From assembly GCA_035519475.1 (NCBI GenBank), contig DATIWI010000053.1:1-53340 (forward strand): a stretch of DNA of 53,340 nucleotides. The letters run 5' to 3'. Each line of letters begins with the position of its first letter. Within the stretch, counting starts at the first letter, position 1. Source of the DNA: Fen-1467 sp035519475. Its GTDB lineage: Bacteria > Verrucomicrobiota > Verrucomicrobiia > Opitutales > Opitutaceae. This document shows positions 42,756 to 50,976 of the stretch, one piece after another. The position numbers and the translations under genes were made by a program. The notes beneath the pieces are model-generated. The model was given only the letters and a program-made list of their open reading frames with translations. It ran no database searches and was not told where the DNA came from.

Positions 42756-43964
42756 ATGTCCTACATCGAAGACCGCTCCGTCTGGTTTCAGGGGCAGGGG
42801 TATTGGCAGCACGTGCCGGAGTCCGATTGGCGGGATTGGACCTGGCAGCTGAAGAATCGGATCACGACCGCGGCCCAGCTCGAACAATTCATGGCGCTCA
42901 CCCCCGCCGAACAGGCGGGCTGCCAGTTCGCCAACCACAAGCTGGCCCTCGCGATCACCCCGTATTTCTTCAACCTCATTGACCGGAACGACCCCGACTG
43001 TCCGATCCGCCGGCAGGTCATCCCGCGGGGCGACGAAATGATTGTTTCAGAGGAGGAGATGGTTGATTCGCTCGGCGAGGACGCGCACTCCCCCGTGCCG
43101 GGTCTGGTCCATCGTTACCCGGACCGTGTGCTGTTCCTCGTGACGGACCGCTGCGCGGCCTATTGCCGCTACTGCACCCGCAGCCGCCTCGTGAGCAATG
43201 CGCAGGACTACAATTTTCACCCCGAATACGAGCGCGGGCTGCGCTACATCGAAGCGCACCCGGAGGTGCGCGACGTGCTGCTGAGCGGAGGCGATCCGCT
43301 GCTGCTCTCCGACCGCAAGCTCGATCACCTGCTGGGCCGGCTGCGCGCCATCAAACACGTGGAATTCATCCGCATCGGCTCGCGCATCCCGGTTTTCTTG
43401 CCGCAACGCATCACGCCCGAACTGTGCGAGGTTTTCCGAAAGCACGGGCCGGTCTGGATGAGCATTCACGTGAATCACCCGAAGGAGTGCACGCAGGAGC
43501 TGAAGGACGCCTGCGACCGCCTGTCGCTCGCCGGCGTGCCGCTCGGGAACCAGAGCGTGCTGCTCCGGGGCGTGAATGACGACGCCGAGGTGATGAAGGC
43601 GCTGGTCCACCGGCTGCTGCGGATGCGGGTCCGCCCCTATTACCTCTACCAGATGGACCTCATCACCGGCGGGGCGCACTTCAAGGTCGACGTGCGCAAG
43701 GGCATTGAGATCATCCGCGCGCTGCGCGGCCACACCACCGGCTACGCCGTGCCGCAATACGTCATCGACGCGCCCGGCGGCGGCGGCAAGGTGCCGATCA
43801 ACCCGGAGTACATCGAGCGCCTCACCGACGATGAGGTGGTCTTTAGGAATTACCGGGGCGAGATTTTCCGGTATCCGCTCAAGAGCACGCCGCGCCGTTC
43901 GGTCGACGGGCCGGGCGTGGCCCCATCCGCGCCGATGGTAATGCCGTCGGAGTTATTGAATTAG
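42756..43964 (+). CDS. KamA family radical SAM protein (lysine 2,3-aminomutase-like)
   Basis: A 402-residue radical SAM enzyme with PLP. The iron-sulfur motif CAAYCRYC (Cys133, Cys137, Cys140) lies after RYPDRVLFLVTDR. Other marks: DVLLSGGDPLLLSDRKLDHLL, RIGSRIPVFLPQRITPEL, LGNQSVLLRGVNDD, YYLYQMDLITGGAHFKVDV and YVIDAPGGGGKVPINPEYI with the PLP-linked region. The reaction class is amino-group migration (lysine to beta-lysine or similar), for osmolyte production or another pathway; EF-P modification is less likely because epmA is not adjacent. Confidence 0.88.
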   Translation: MSYIEDRSVWFQGQGYWQHVPESDWRDWTWQLKNRITTAAQLEQFMALTPAEQAGCQFANHKLALAITPYFFNLIDRNDPDCPIRRQVIPRGDEMIVSEEEMVDSLGEDAHSPVPGLVHRYPDRVLFLVTDRCAAYCRYCTRSRLVSNAQDYNFHPEYERGLRYIEAHPEVRDVLLSGGDPLLLSDRKLDHLLGRLRAIKHVEFIRIGSRIPVFLPQRITPELCEVFRKHGPVWMSIHVNHPKECTQELKDACDRLSLAGVPLGNQSVLLRGVNDDAEVMKALVHRLLRMRVRPYYLYQMDLITGGAHFKVDVRKGIEIIRALRGHTTGYAVPQYVIDAPGGGGKVPINPEYIERLTDDEVVFRNYRGEIFRYPLKSTPRRSVDGPGVAPSAPMVMPSELLN

Positions 43965-44159
43965 AACAACTTAACTTAAGAACTGTCGAGTGAGGACAAA
44001 CTCGCCGCCAAGATTGTCCGTGCCGGTTGTTCATAAGTAATTCACAAAACAATTATTCAACGCTTTCAGCGCCGATGCGTCTATCTCTCACGAAACAACC
44101 GTCGTTCTTAGAACGACCATTGTTGTAGTTCTTACGGTTTGCTTGGTGTTAGGTCATGC
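43965..44159. other. AT-rich spacer with palindrome, between convergent genes
   Basis: A block of about 195 bases clearly AT-richer than the flanks, with no coding frame. GTCGTTCTtAGAACGAC at 44101-44117 is a perfect 8-base inverted repeat around one base, and a related GTAGTTCTTACG lies further on. It could be a binding site, a small RNA or foreign remnant; function unknown. Confidence 0.5.
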
Positions 44160-44191
44160 AGGGCCGCCTCCAGAAGGGGCGGCCCTCATGA
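44153..44191. terminator. Bidirectional terminator hairpin
   Basis: The stem AGGGCCGCC/GGCGGCCCT is extended by TCATG on the left and CATGA on the right, with one bulged C. It lies between the 3' ends of kamA and the GH130 gene, a fitting place to end transcription from both sides. It lacks a U tract. Confidence 0.6.
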
Positions 44192-44213
44192 TTTCCCCGG
44201 ATGGCGGGCGGGG

Positions 44214-45458
44214 TCAACCGCGACTCGCCCGGTTCGCGCGGATCAGGGCGAGCCGCTGGTCGACCGAACTCCGCGTGTTGCCGCCGTCCTCCGGCGTGTG
44301 CAGACACCAGTCGACGAGCCGGGCCACCGTGCTGCGGGCGACGTAACAGCGGGTGTCGGAACCTCCGTAGTAGAGCAGGACAGTCCCGTCGGGTAATCGC
44401 ACCCAGCCGTTGGAAAAGGTCACGTTTGAGACGTCGCCGATCCGCTCGCCCTCGTAGGGAGCGAGGAAATAGCCACCCGGTCGGGCAATGACCTTCGCGG
44501 GATCCTGCAGCGAGGTCATGAACAGATAGAGCACGTAGCGCAGTCCGGCCGCGCAATTGCGCACGCCGTGGGCCAGGTGCAGCCAGCCCTGGGGCGTCTT
44601 CAGCGGGGCGGGACCCTGGCCGTTCTTGGATTCCTTGATCGTGTGGTAGGCGCGGGCGTCGATGATGGTCTCAGGTCCGGTGCCGCCGGTGGTGATGTCG
44701 TCGCACAGCGTCCAGCCGATGCCCCCGCCCGAGCCGACGTCGATGAACCCGTCCATCGGGCGCGTATAGAAGGCGTATTTGCCTTGCACGAATTCCGGGT
44801 GCAGGACCACGTTGCGCTGCTGCGAGGCCGGGGTCCTGAGATTGGGCAGGCGCTCCCAGCGTTGGAAATCTTTGGTGCGGACGATGCCGGCTTGGGCCAC
44901 GGCCGAGGAAAGGTCGCCGGGAGGGGCAGCCGGATCCTTCGCCTCCGCGCAGAACACGCCGTAGAACCAGCCGTCCTCGTGCCGGGTGACGCGCATGTCG
45001 TAGAGGTTCGTCTCGGGTTTCAACTCGGGAATGTCGCAGGGTTCATCCCAGAAGCGGAAGCGGTCGACGCCGGTGGGGCTTTCGGCGATGGCAAAGAAAC
45101 TCTTGCGATCGCAGCCCTCGGTGCGCACGACGAGGTGCACCTTCCCGTTCCAGTAGAAGGCGCCAGGGTTCAGCGTCGCATTGATGCCGAGCCGCTCCAT
45201 GAAGAAGGGGTTCCGACGCGGATTGAAGTCAAAGCGCCATTCGAGCGGCGTGTGCCGCCACGTCACGACGGGATGCCGGAAGCGCTCGAAAACGCCATTA
45301 TCCCAGGTGCGATCGACGGAATTCCTGCGTCGGAGGAGGGTTTCGTGCGCGGCGCGCACGGCCCTTACCCGGAAGGCGAACCCGCGCGGAAGGTCCCGGG
45401 CCGCTCGGCCTTTGCGCCCGGCGGGAGCCGATTGATGGGATGGTCGCTTGGAGATCAT
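44214..45458 (-). CDS. Glycoside hydrolase family 130 phosphorylase
   Basis: A 414-residue protein. Blocks of the GH130_1 (mannosylglucose phosphorylase) type are visible: RRNPFFMERLGINATLNPGAF, HLVVRTEGCDRKSFFAIAES, NLYDMRVTRHEDGWFYGVFC with the conserved Asp, HPEFVQGKYAFYTRPMDGFI, GGIGWTLCDDIT, HGVRNCAAGLRYVLYLFMTS and LPDGTVLLYYGGSDTRCYVA. Such enzymes cleave beta-mannosides with phosphate in the cytoplasm. The ATG at 45458 lacks a good ribosome site; a later start is possible. GH31 lies 49 bases upstream on the same strand, so one operon. Confidence 0.85.
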   Translation of the reverse strand: MISKRPSHQSAPAGRKGRAARDLPRGFAFRVRAVRAAHETLLRRRNSVDRTWDNGVFERFRHPVVTWRHTPLEWRFDFNPRRNPFFMERLGINATLNPGAFYWNGKVHLVVRTEGCDRKSFFAIAESPTGVDRFRFWDEPCDIPELKPETNLYDMRVTRHEDGWFYGVFCAEAKDPAAPPGDLSSAVAQAGIVRTKDFQRWERLPNLRTPASQQRNVVLHPEFVQGKYAFYTRPMDGFIDVGSGGGIGWTLCDDITTGGTGPETIIDARAYHTIKESKNGQGPAPLKTPQGWLHLAHGVRNCAAGLRYVLYLFMTSLQDPAKVIARPGGYFLAPYEGERIGDVSNVTFSNGWVRLPDGTVLLYYGGSDTRCYVARSTVARLVDWCLHTPEDGGNTRSSVDQRLALIRANRASRG

Positions 45459-45507
45459 GGGAGGGGAAGAAGGGGCGGTTCGGGCGGTGGGGTTGGCGAC
45501 GAGGGGC

Positions 45508-47778
45508 TCACGGGGCGGTCCAGGTGATGACGGGCGGCAGGTCACCTTTCAAGTGCAGGGGAGCGGTGGCGAATCGCGGCAACACGGCGCCGCGTCGCAC
45601 GAAGATTGGCAGGCGCTCCAGCGGCGCCGGCGCCCGGTAGTAGCGGCCGCCGTCGTATCGTTCCGCCGGATCCTCAAAGGCGCACCACTCGCCAGCAGGG
45701 AGGTACACGAAGCGCTCCCGGGCGCCGTTCTCCAAAATGGGGGCGACGAGCAAGGCAGGGCCCAGCATGAACTCGTCGTCGATGGCGGTGACTGCCGGAT
45801 CGTCGGGGAACTCGAGGGCAAGGTGGCGCAGAATCGGCAAGCCGGTCCGCGCCGATTCCTCGGCGCATTGGCGGAGGTAGGGCACGAGAGTGTATCGCAG
45901 CTGGGCGTAATGGCGGACGACGTCGACCGCTCGCGGGCCGTACTCCCAGGGTTCGCGCGGGGTGGTGCCGTGGAATCGGGCGAACGGCGACAGCAGGCCC
46001 CATTGGGCCCAGCGGAGATAGAGTTCCTCGCTGGGTTTCTCTCCGACGAAGCCGCCGATGTCATGGCTCCAGCACGCCTCGGCGCCAAAGCCGGCGGAAA
46101 GGCCGCCGCGCAGCGCTCCACGCATGCCCTCCCACGTGACCTGCGTGTCGCCCGCCCAGGTGCCGGGGTAGCGCTGCGTGCCGATGTAGCCCGCGCGCCG
46201 CCATACCAGGGTGTAGCCGGCGGCTTCCTGCACCGCCTCGGCGGCCGCCCGGCAGTAAAGGTGCAGGAACAGATTGTGGAGTTCGCGGCCGGTCTTGCCG
46301 TCGAATCCCACCGAGTCCTCGGCCACGCGATCGCCGTAATCGGGCTTGAACACGGCGGCGCCGGCGGCGATCAGCTCCTTCAGTTTACCCTTCCACCACG
46401 CGGTGGCGTCCGGGTTGGTGAAATCGACCACCCCGACCGGCTCGCCGTGCTCGAGACGCGCGATGCCGCCGCGCAGCGAGCGCAACAGGAAGCCACGGGA
46501 CTTTGCCTCCTCGTAGATCGGCTGACCTTCGGGCAGGTAAGGATTGATCCAGAAGCAGGTGGCGAATCCCAGCGATTTCCAATGAGCGAGCAGGCCGGGG
46601 AGGTCGGGGAAATCCCGGTCGTTGCGCACGAAGTCGCACGCGTCGACGCCCAGTTTGAAATAGTAGTGGGTGCGCATCCACAGCGGATCGAGGTGGATGA
46701 CGTCGCAGGGGATCTGTTCCTGGCGCAGCCGCGTCAGCACGGTCTCGACTTCGGCGCGGTTGCGGTAGGCGCAGCGGCTCATCCACACCCCGAAGGCCCA
46801 GAGGGGTGGCACGGCGGTGCGGCCGGTCAGTTCGGAATATTGTCCGATCAGGCCTTTGAGGCTGGGGGCGAGAAGGAGGAAGGCGTCGAGCTTGTCATCC
46901 TGCGAGAGGCAGGAGGCGGAGGTGTAGGAGAAGGTGCCGATTTCCCAGAAGGAACGGTACGTGGTGTGCAGCATCAGGCTCCAGCCGGCGGTGCAATGGA
47001 GCAGCGGAATGCTCTTGTAGGCGAGGTCGGTGGTGTTGGTCCCGGCGGTGTCGGACGCCCAAATGGTGGCGCGGGTCGAGGTCTTCTCGACCTTGTTGAA
47101 CTTTTCGCCGAGGCCGAAGAACCGGTCGGAGTTGTGGAGGCGCCAGCTGAGGAAGGGCTCGGCGGCCTTGCCGGCGAGGCGGAAACCCAGCGGCGGGGTG
47201 ACGAATTCGCCCGCGACCCGCTCGGTCTCGAGTTGCATGATCGTTCGGCCCGTCGGGTCGATGATCGCGAATGAAAAGGGATCGAGGCCGATCCGGATGT
47301 GGTAGCGGTTCACGGCCAGATCAGCGCGCTGGCCGTCGACCGACATGGTGAGGCCGGCCGCGGGCGGCACGCGCCGCACGAGCAGTGGCGATTCGTCGGC
47401 GAAGCGCGCTCCGGCTGCGGCGAACTGCAGCCGCAGGGCGGAGCCATTGACGTTGATCAAACGGAAGAGGGCGTCGGTGCCGTTTGAGAGCCGGGCGGTC
47501 GCCGAGAACGTGCTGCCGTCGCAGCGCGGATCGACCAGCTTGTCGACCACCGCATAATCGAACCCGGCGCGGTGGAAAATGCGGCCATCATCCTGGTAGA
47601 TGCTTCGCTCGGGCTGGTGGCGATTCGCGTAACTGGCACTGTCGTAGGTCTCGCTCATGGAGGAATTGGGTTCGGCAGCGGCCGGCAGTTCCGTCGCGGC
47701 CGCCCAGAGCATCGATGCGGCGAGGAGAAGATGCGCATTCCGTGGCCCGGTCGTGAGAGGAAGGGAAAACGAAGTCAT
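45508..47778 (-). CDS. Glycoside hydrolase family 31, exported (alpha-xylosidase/glucosidase type)
   Basis: A 756-residue protein whose ATG at 47778 precedes a signal peptide (NAHLLLAASMLWAAATELPAAA). The GH31 nucleophile motif KPDYGDR places the nucleophile at Asp480; WAGDTQVTWEGMRGALRGGL carries the likely acid/base Asp, and ACWSHDIGGF is a family hallmark. WAFGVWMSRCAYRNRAEVE and CDVIHLDPLWM are closest to YicI-like alpha-xylosidases, though the D in place of E in the nucleophile motif tail is unusual. It would trim alpha-linked sugars from a glycan outside the cell, after which GH130 handles a mannoside inside. Confidence 0.87.
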   Translation of the reverse strand: MTSFSLPLTTGPRNAHLLLAASMLWAAATELPAAAEPNSSMSETYDSASYANRHQPERSIYQDDGRIFHRAGFDYAVVDKLVDPRCDGSTFSATARLSNGTDALFRLINVNGSALRLQFAAAGARFADESPLLVRRVPPAAGLTMSVDGQRADLAVNRYHIRIGLDPFSFAIIDPTGRTIMQLETERVAGEFVTPPLGFRLAGKAAEPFLSWRLHNSDRFFGLGEKFNKVEKTSTRATIWASDTAGTNTTDLAYKSIPLLHCTAGWSLMLHTTYRSFWEIGTFSYTSASCLSQDDKLDAFLLLAPSLKGLIGQYSELTGRTAVPPLWAFGVWMSRCAYRNRAEVETVLTRLRQEQIPCDVIHLDPLWMRTHYYFKLGVDACDFVRNDRDFPDLPGLLAHWKSLGFATCFWINPYLPEGQPIYEEAKSRGFLLRSLRGGIARLEHGEPVGVVDFTNPDATAWWKGKLKELIAAGAAVFKPDYGDRVAEDSVGFDGKTGRELHNLFLHLYCRAAAEAVQEAAGYTLVWRRAGYIGTQRYPGTWAGDTQVTWEGMRGALRGGLSAGFGAEACWSHDIGGFVGEKPSEELYLRWAQWGLLSPFARFHGTTPREPWEYGPRAVDVVRHYAQLRYTLVPYLRQCAEESARTGLPILRHLALEFPDDPAVTAIDDEFMLGPALLVAPILENGARERFVYLPAGEWCAFEDPAERYDGGRYYRAPAPLERLPIFVRRGAVLPRFATAPLHLKGDLPPVITWTAP

Positions 47779-47975
47779 GCGGAGAGCAATCGGCGAACGC
47801 GCGGCAGGCCGCGGCGCAAGGAAGGGCGGATGCGCAGATTGGCGGTCCGGCATCATGGATGACTGGTCTTCCACCGGGCGACACGAAAATCCGACGGCCC
47901 CAGCACGGCCGGGCCGTGGCCGGTCGAGGGCGGCATCGTTGGTGGGCGAAATGCGCGCCTGGCGGAGGTCTCCGT

Positions 47976-49925
47976 TCAGCGCGGGCTGTAGACCTCGGCG
48001 CCTTTGGCGACAAATTCCCGGGCCTTTTCCTCGAGGCCTGCCGCCAGAGCCTGCTCGTCGGCGAGGCCCTTCTCGGCGGCGTACTTGCGCACGTCCTCGG
48101 TGATCTTCATCGCACAGAAATGGGGCCCGCACATGGAGCAGAAATGGGCCGTTTTGGCTCCCTCCTGCGGCAGGGTTTCATCGTGGAACGAGCGCGCGAG
48201 CTCGGGATCGAGCGAGAGATTGAATTGATCCTCCCATCGAAACTCGAAGCGGGCCTTGCTGAGCGCGTTGTCGCGGTATTGCGCGGCGGGATGTCCCTTG
48301 GCGAGGTCGGCGGCATGCGCGGCGATCTTGTAGGCGATGACCCCGGCGCGCACGTCCTCCCGGTCGGGCAGGCCCAGGTGCTCCTTGGGGGTCACGTAGC
48401 AAAGCAGGGCGCACCCGTACCAACCGATCATGGCGGCGCCGATGGCGGACGTGATGTGATCATAGCCGGGAGCGACGTCGGTCGTGAGCGGGCCCAGGGT
48501 GTAGAACGGCGCTTCTTCGCACCATTCGAGCTGCTTCGCCATGTTCTCCTCGATCAGGTGCATGGGAATGTGGCCGGGGCCCTCGTTCATCACCTGCACT
48601 CCGTGCGCCCAGGCGCGTCGCGTCAGTTCGCCCTGCGTCTTCAATTCCGCAAACTGCGCGTCATCGTTGGCGTCGGCGATGGAGCCGGGCCGCAGGCCGT
48701 CCCCGATGGAGAACGACACGTCGTAGGCGGCCATGATCTCGCAGATGTCGTCCCAATGCATGTAGAGGAAGCTCTCCTGGTGGTGCGCGAGGCACCACTT
48801 GGCCATGATGGAGCCGCCGCGCGACACGATGCCGGTCATCCGGCGCGCGGTGAGCGGGATGTAGCGCAGGAGCACTCCGGCGTGGATCGTGAAATAATCC
48901 ACGCCCTGTTCGCATTGCTCGATAAGCGTGTCGCGGAAGATATCCCAGGTGAGATCCTCGGCCTTGCCGCCCGTCTTCTCCAGCGCCTGGTACAGCGGCA
49001 CCGTGCCGATGGGCACGGGGGCGTTGCGGAGGATCCACTCCCGGGTCTCGTGGATGCTCCGGCCCGTCGACAGGTCCATCACCGTGTCCGCGCCCCAGCG
49101 GATTGCCCAGCGCATCTTCTCCACCTCCTCCTCGATGGAGGAGGCGACGGCGCTGTTGCCCAGGTTGGCGTTGATCTTCACGAGGAAATTGCGGCCGATG
49201 ATCATCGGCTCCAGCTCGGGGTGGTTGATGTTGGCCGGGATGATGGCGCGGCCCCGGGCCACTTCGCGGCGAACAAACTCCGGCGTGATCTCGCGCGGAA
49301 TGGCGGCGCCAAAACCCCGGCCGGCGTGCTGGTGGCGGAGCGTATCCCCCGGGGCGTCCGGGGAGGGATCGAGCCCCCCGCGGACCGCGTGCAGCTTCAG
49401 GTTCTCGCGGATTGCGACGAACTCCATCTCGGCCGTGATGACGCCGCGGCGGGCATAGGCGAGCTGGGTGACGGGGTCGCCGCGGGCCCGCAGCGGCGGG
49501 CGGCGTGGGGCCGGAAAGCGGGTGAGATGTCCCTGTTGTTCGGCGTGCGCAGCATGGACATCGCTCAGGAAGCCGTTGTCCAGGGGCAGCACGGCCCGGC
49601 CGGCGTACTCCTCGACATCGCCGCGCTCCCGGATCCACGCCAGGCGGACCGGTGGCAGGCCGCACTTGGGATCCTGGTGAAACGAGGGGTCGCCCCAAGG
49701 ACCGGAGGTGTCGTAGACCCGGACGGGTTCATTGTCCGCGAGGCGGCCGTCGCCCACCGGCGTCGGCTGCAACGAGATCTCCCGCATGGGCACGCGCAGA
49801 TCGGTCCGGGAGCCGGTGACGTAGATGCGGCGCGAGGCGGATTCGGCGGGCGCGTCGCCCGCGGCGGCAGCAGCGGCGCTCGCACCGTTGCCAGAAGGAG
49901 AGAGAGGAGTGGCGGCGTTGGACAT
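47976..49925 (-). CDS. thiC: Phosphomethylpyrimidine synthase ThiC
   Basis: A 649-residue radical SAM enzyme that converts aminoimidazole ribotide to HMP phosphate for thiamine. The Ala/Ser-rich first 30 residues are an extension. The conserved core has VYDTSGPWGDP, GVITAEMEFVAIREN, NFLVKINANLGNSAV, DTVMDLSTGRSIHETREW, YFTIHAGVLLRYIPLTARR, SRGGSIMAKWCLAHH and EGPGHIPMHLIEENM. The C-terminal iron-sulfur cysteines are in CSMCGPHFCAMK. Expression is controlled by the TPP riboswitch upstream. Confidence 0.97.
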   Translation of the reverse strand: MSNAATPLSPSGNGASAAAAAAGDAPAESASRRIYVTGSRTDLRVPMREISLQPTPVGDGRLADNEPVRVYDTSGPWGDPSFHQDPKCGLPPVRLAWIRERGDVEEYAGRAVLPLDNGFLSDVHAAHAEQQGHLTRFPAPRRPPLRARGDPVTQLAYARRGVITAEMEFVAIRENLKLHAVRGGLDPSPDAPGDTLRHQHAGRGFGAAIPREITPEFVRREVARGRAIIPANINHPELEPMIIGRNFLVKINANLGNSAVASSIEEEVEKMRWAIRWGADTVMDLSTGRSIHETREWILRNAPVPIGTVPLYQALEKTGGKAEDLTWDIFRDTLIEQCEQGVDYFTIHAGVLLRYIPLTARRMTGIVSRGGSIMAKWCLAHHQESFLYMHWDDICEIMAAYDVSFSIGDGLRPGSIADANDDAQFAELKTQGELTRRAWAHGVQVMNEGPGHIPMHLIEENMAKQLEWCEEAPFYTLGPLTTDVAPGYDHITSAIGAAMIGWYGCALLCYVTPKEHLGLPDREDVRAGVIAYKIAAHAADLAKGHPAAQYRDNALSKARFEFRWEDQFNLSLDPELARSFHDETLPQEGAKTAHFCSMCGPHFCAMKITEDVRKYAAEKGLADEQALAAGLEEKAREFVAKGAEVYSPR

Positions 49926-49995
49926 GGTCGTGCGAAGATCGGGCGGTTCAAGCCACCGGAGCGTCCACGCCAACCCGCCGCGGCGGCAGGGCCAG

Positions 49996-50090
49996 CGTTC
50001 CCTACGGCGGCATGACCCGCATCAGGTTCGGAGGGTAGCGGAGGCGATCGTCCTTCAATCTCAGCCCGGCGCGCCGGACTCCCCGTTTGT
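49996..50090 (-). promoter_or_regulatory. TPP riboswitch (THI element)
   Basis: On the minus strand: GGGGAGTCC...GGGCTGAGATTG (about 50055-50086), then ACCCTCCGAACCTGATGCGG and GTCATGCCGCCGTAGGGAAC (ending at 49997). These are the conserved THI-box blocks GGCUGAGA, ACC.U.GAACCUGAU, GGG.UAAUGCC and GUAGGGAA. The thiC start is 72 bases downstream. Binding of thiamine pyrophosphate would lower thiC expression. Confidence 0.96.
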
Positions 50091-50313
50091 TTGATGGAGC
50101 AACCATGCGCAGGATGGCCGGTGATGCAAAGCGAAACTGCCGCGAGGGCCTGCGGCGGTTGCCGCGCGGCGATTTCTGCATAAAATGCTCTGACCGGTGA
50201 CGCGTGTCCGCTGCCGGGCGAAGCCGGCTGCAACCGAACGCGCGGTGAATTTTCCAGAAGATGTTTGAACTCGTGTCTGCTCGCCTATCTGGCAGGGTCT
50301 TCTCTGGGTACCC
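50091..50313. other. Spacer between thiC leader and response regulator
   Basis: Contains the divergent promoters for the TPP-riboswitch transcript and the response regulator. A candidate promoter for the latter lies at 50159-50186. No coding frame was accepted. Confidence 0.4.
50159..50186 (+). promoter_or_regulatory. Candidate promoter of response regulator gene
   Basis: TTGCCG at 50159-50164 and TAAAAT at 50181-50186 with 16 bases between. The match is reasonable for a sigma-70 site. It leaves a leader of about 120 bases before the ATG at 50314. Confidence 0.4.
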
Positions 50314-50976
50314 ATGAAGATCGTCCTTATTGAAGATCAGGCGATGTTCCGGGATCTGTTGAAGAAGATCTGCCGGGAACATTTCCACCTGAGCGTGGTG
50401 GGGGAGGCCGCGGATGCCGCCACGGGCCTGGCGCTCTGCCGGAAATTCAGACCTGACATGGTGTTGCTGGATCTCAATCTGCCCGACAAGGACGGCGTCT
50501 CCCTGGCCGACGAACTCATCGCCATGGATCCGGAGGTGCGCATCCTCGCGCTGTCCACCGAGTGCGACGACTACACGCTCTACCGCGTGCTCAACTCGGG
50601 CATGCATGGTTACGTCGACAAGAACCAGCAATCGGTCGAGGTGCTCAAGCAGGCGATCGACGAGGTCATCAAGGGCCGGGTGTTCTTCACCGAGGTGGTG
50701 CAGCAGGTGCGGCAGCGATTGCGCTCGGAGCCGAAGGCCTTTCCCAAGGTGCTCACCGAGCGCGAACAACAGCTGCTCGCCCTGCTGGGAGGGGGCTTGA
50801 GCAACGACGAGGTGGCGCGGGAGCTGCATCTCAGCCGCTACACGGTGCAACTGCATCGCCGCAACATCATGAGCAAGCTCGGCCTGCACCGCACCCCGGA
50901 CCTCATTCGCTACGCGGTGAACAAGGGTTTTTCGAAGCTCAACGCATTTCGAGAGCGGAGCGCAGACCCTCCTTGA
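50314..50976 (+). CDS. LuxR/NarL-type response regulator
   Basis: A 220-residue regulator. The receiver (1-120) has acidic pocket IEDQ and phospho-acceptor Asp53 in MVLLDLNLP, with later ALST and DKN..S motifs. The LuxR helix-turn-helix (148-210) is LTEREQQLLALLGGGLSNDEVARELHLSRYTVQLHRRNIMSKLG. It controls transcription; targets unknown. Its 3' end overlaps the kinase gene on the opposite strand by 38 bases. The hybrid kinase is a possible but unproved partner. Confidence 0.92.
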   Translation: MKIVLIEDQAMFRDLLKKICREHFHLSVVGEAADAATGLALCRKFRPDMVLLDLNLPDKDGVSLADELIAMDPEVRILALSTECDDYTLYRVLNSGMHGYVDKNQQSVEVLKQAIDEVIKGRVFFTEVVQQVRQRLRSEPKAFPKVLTEREQQLLALLGGGLSNDEVARELHLSRYTVQLHRRNIMSKLGLHRTPDLIRYAVNKGFSKLNAFRERSADPP

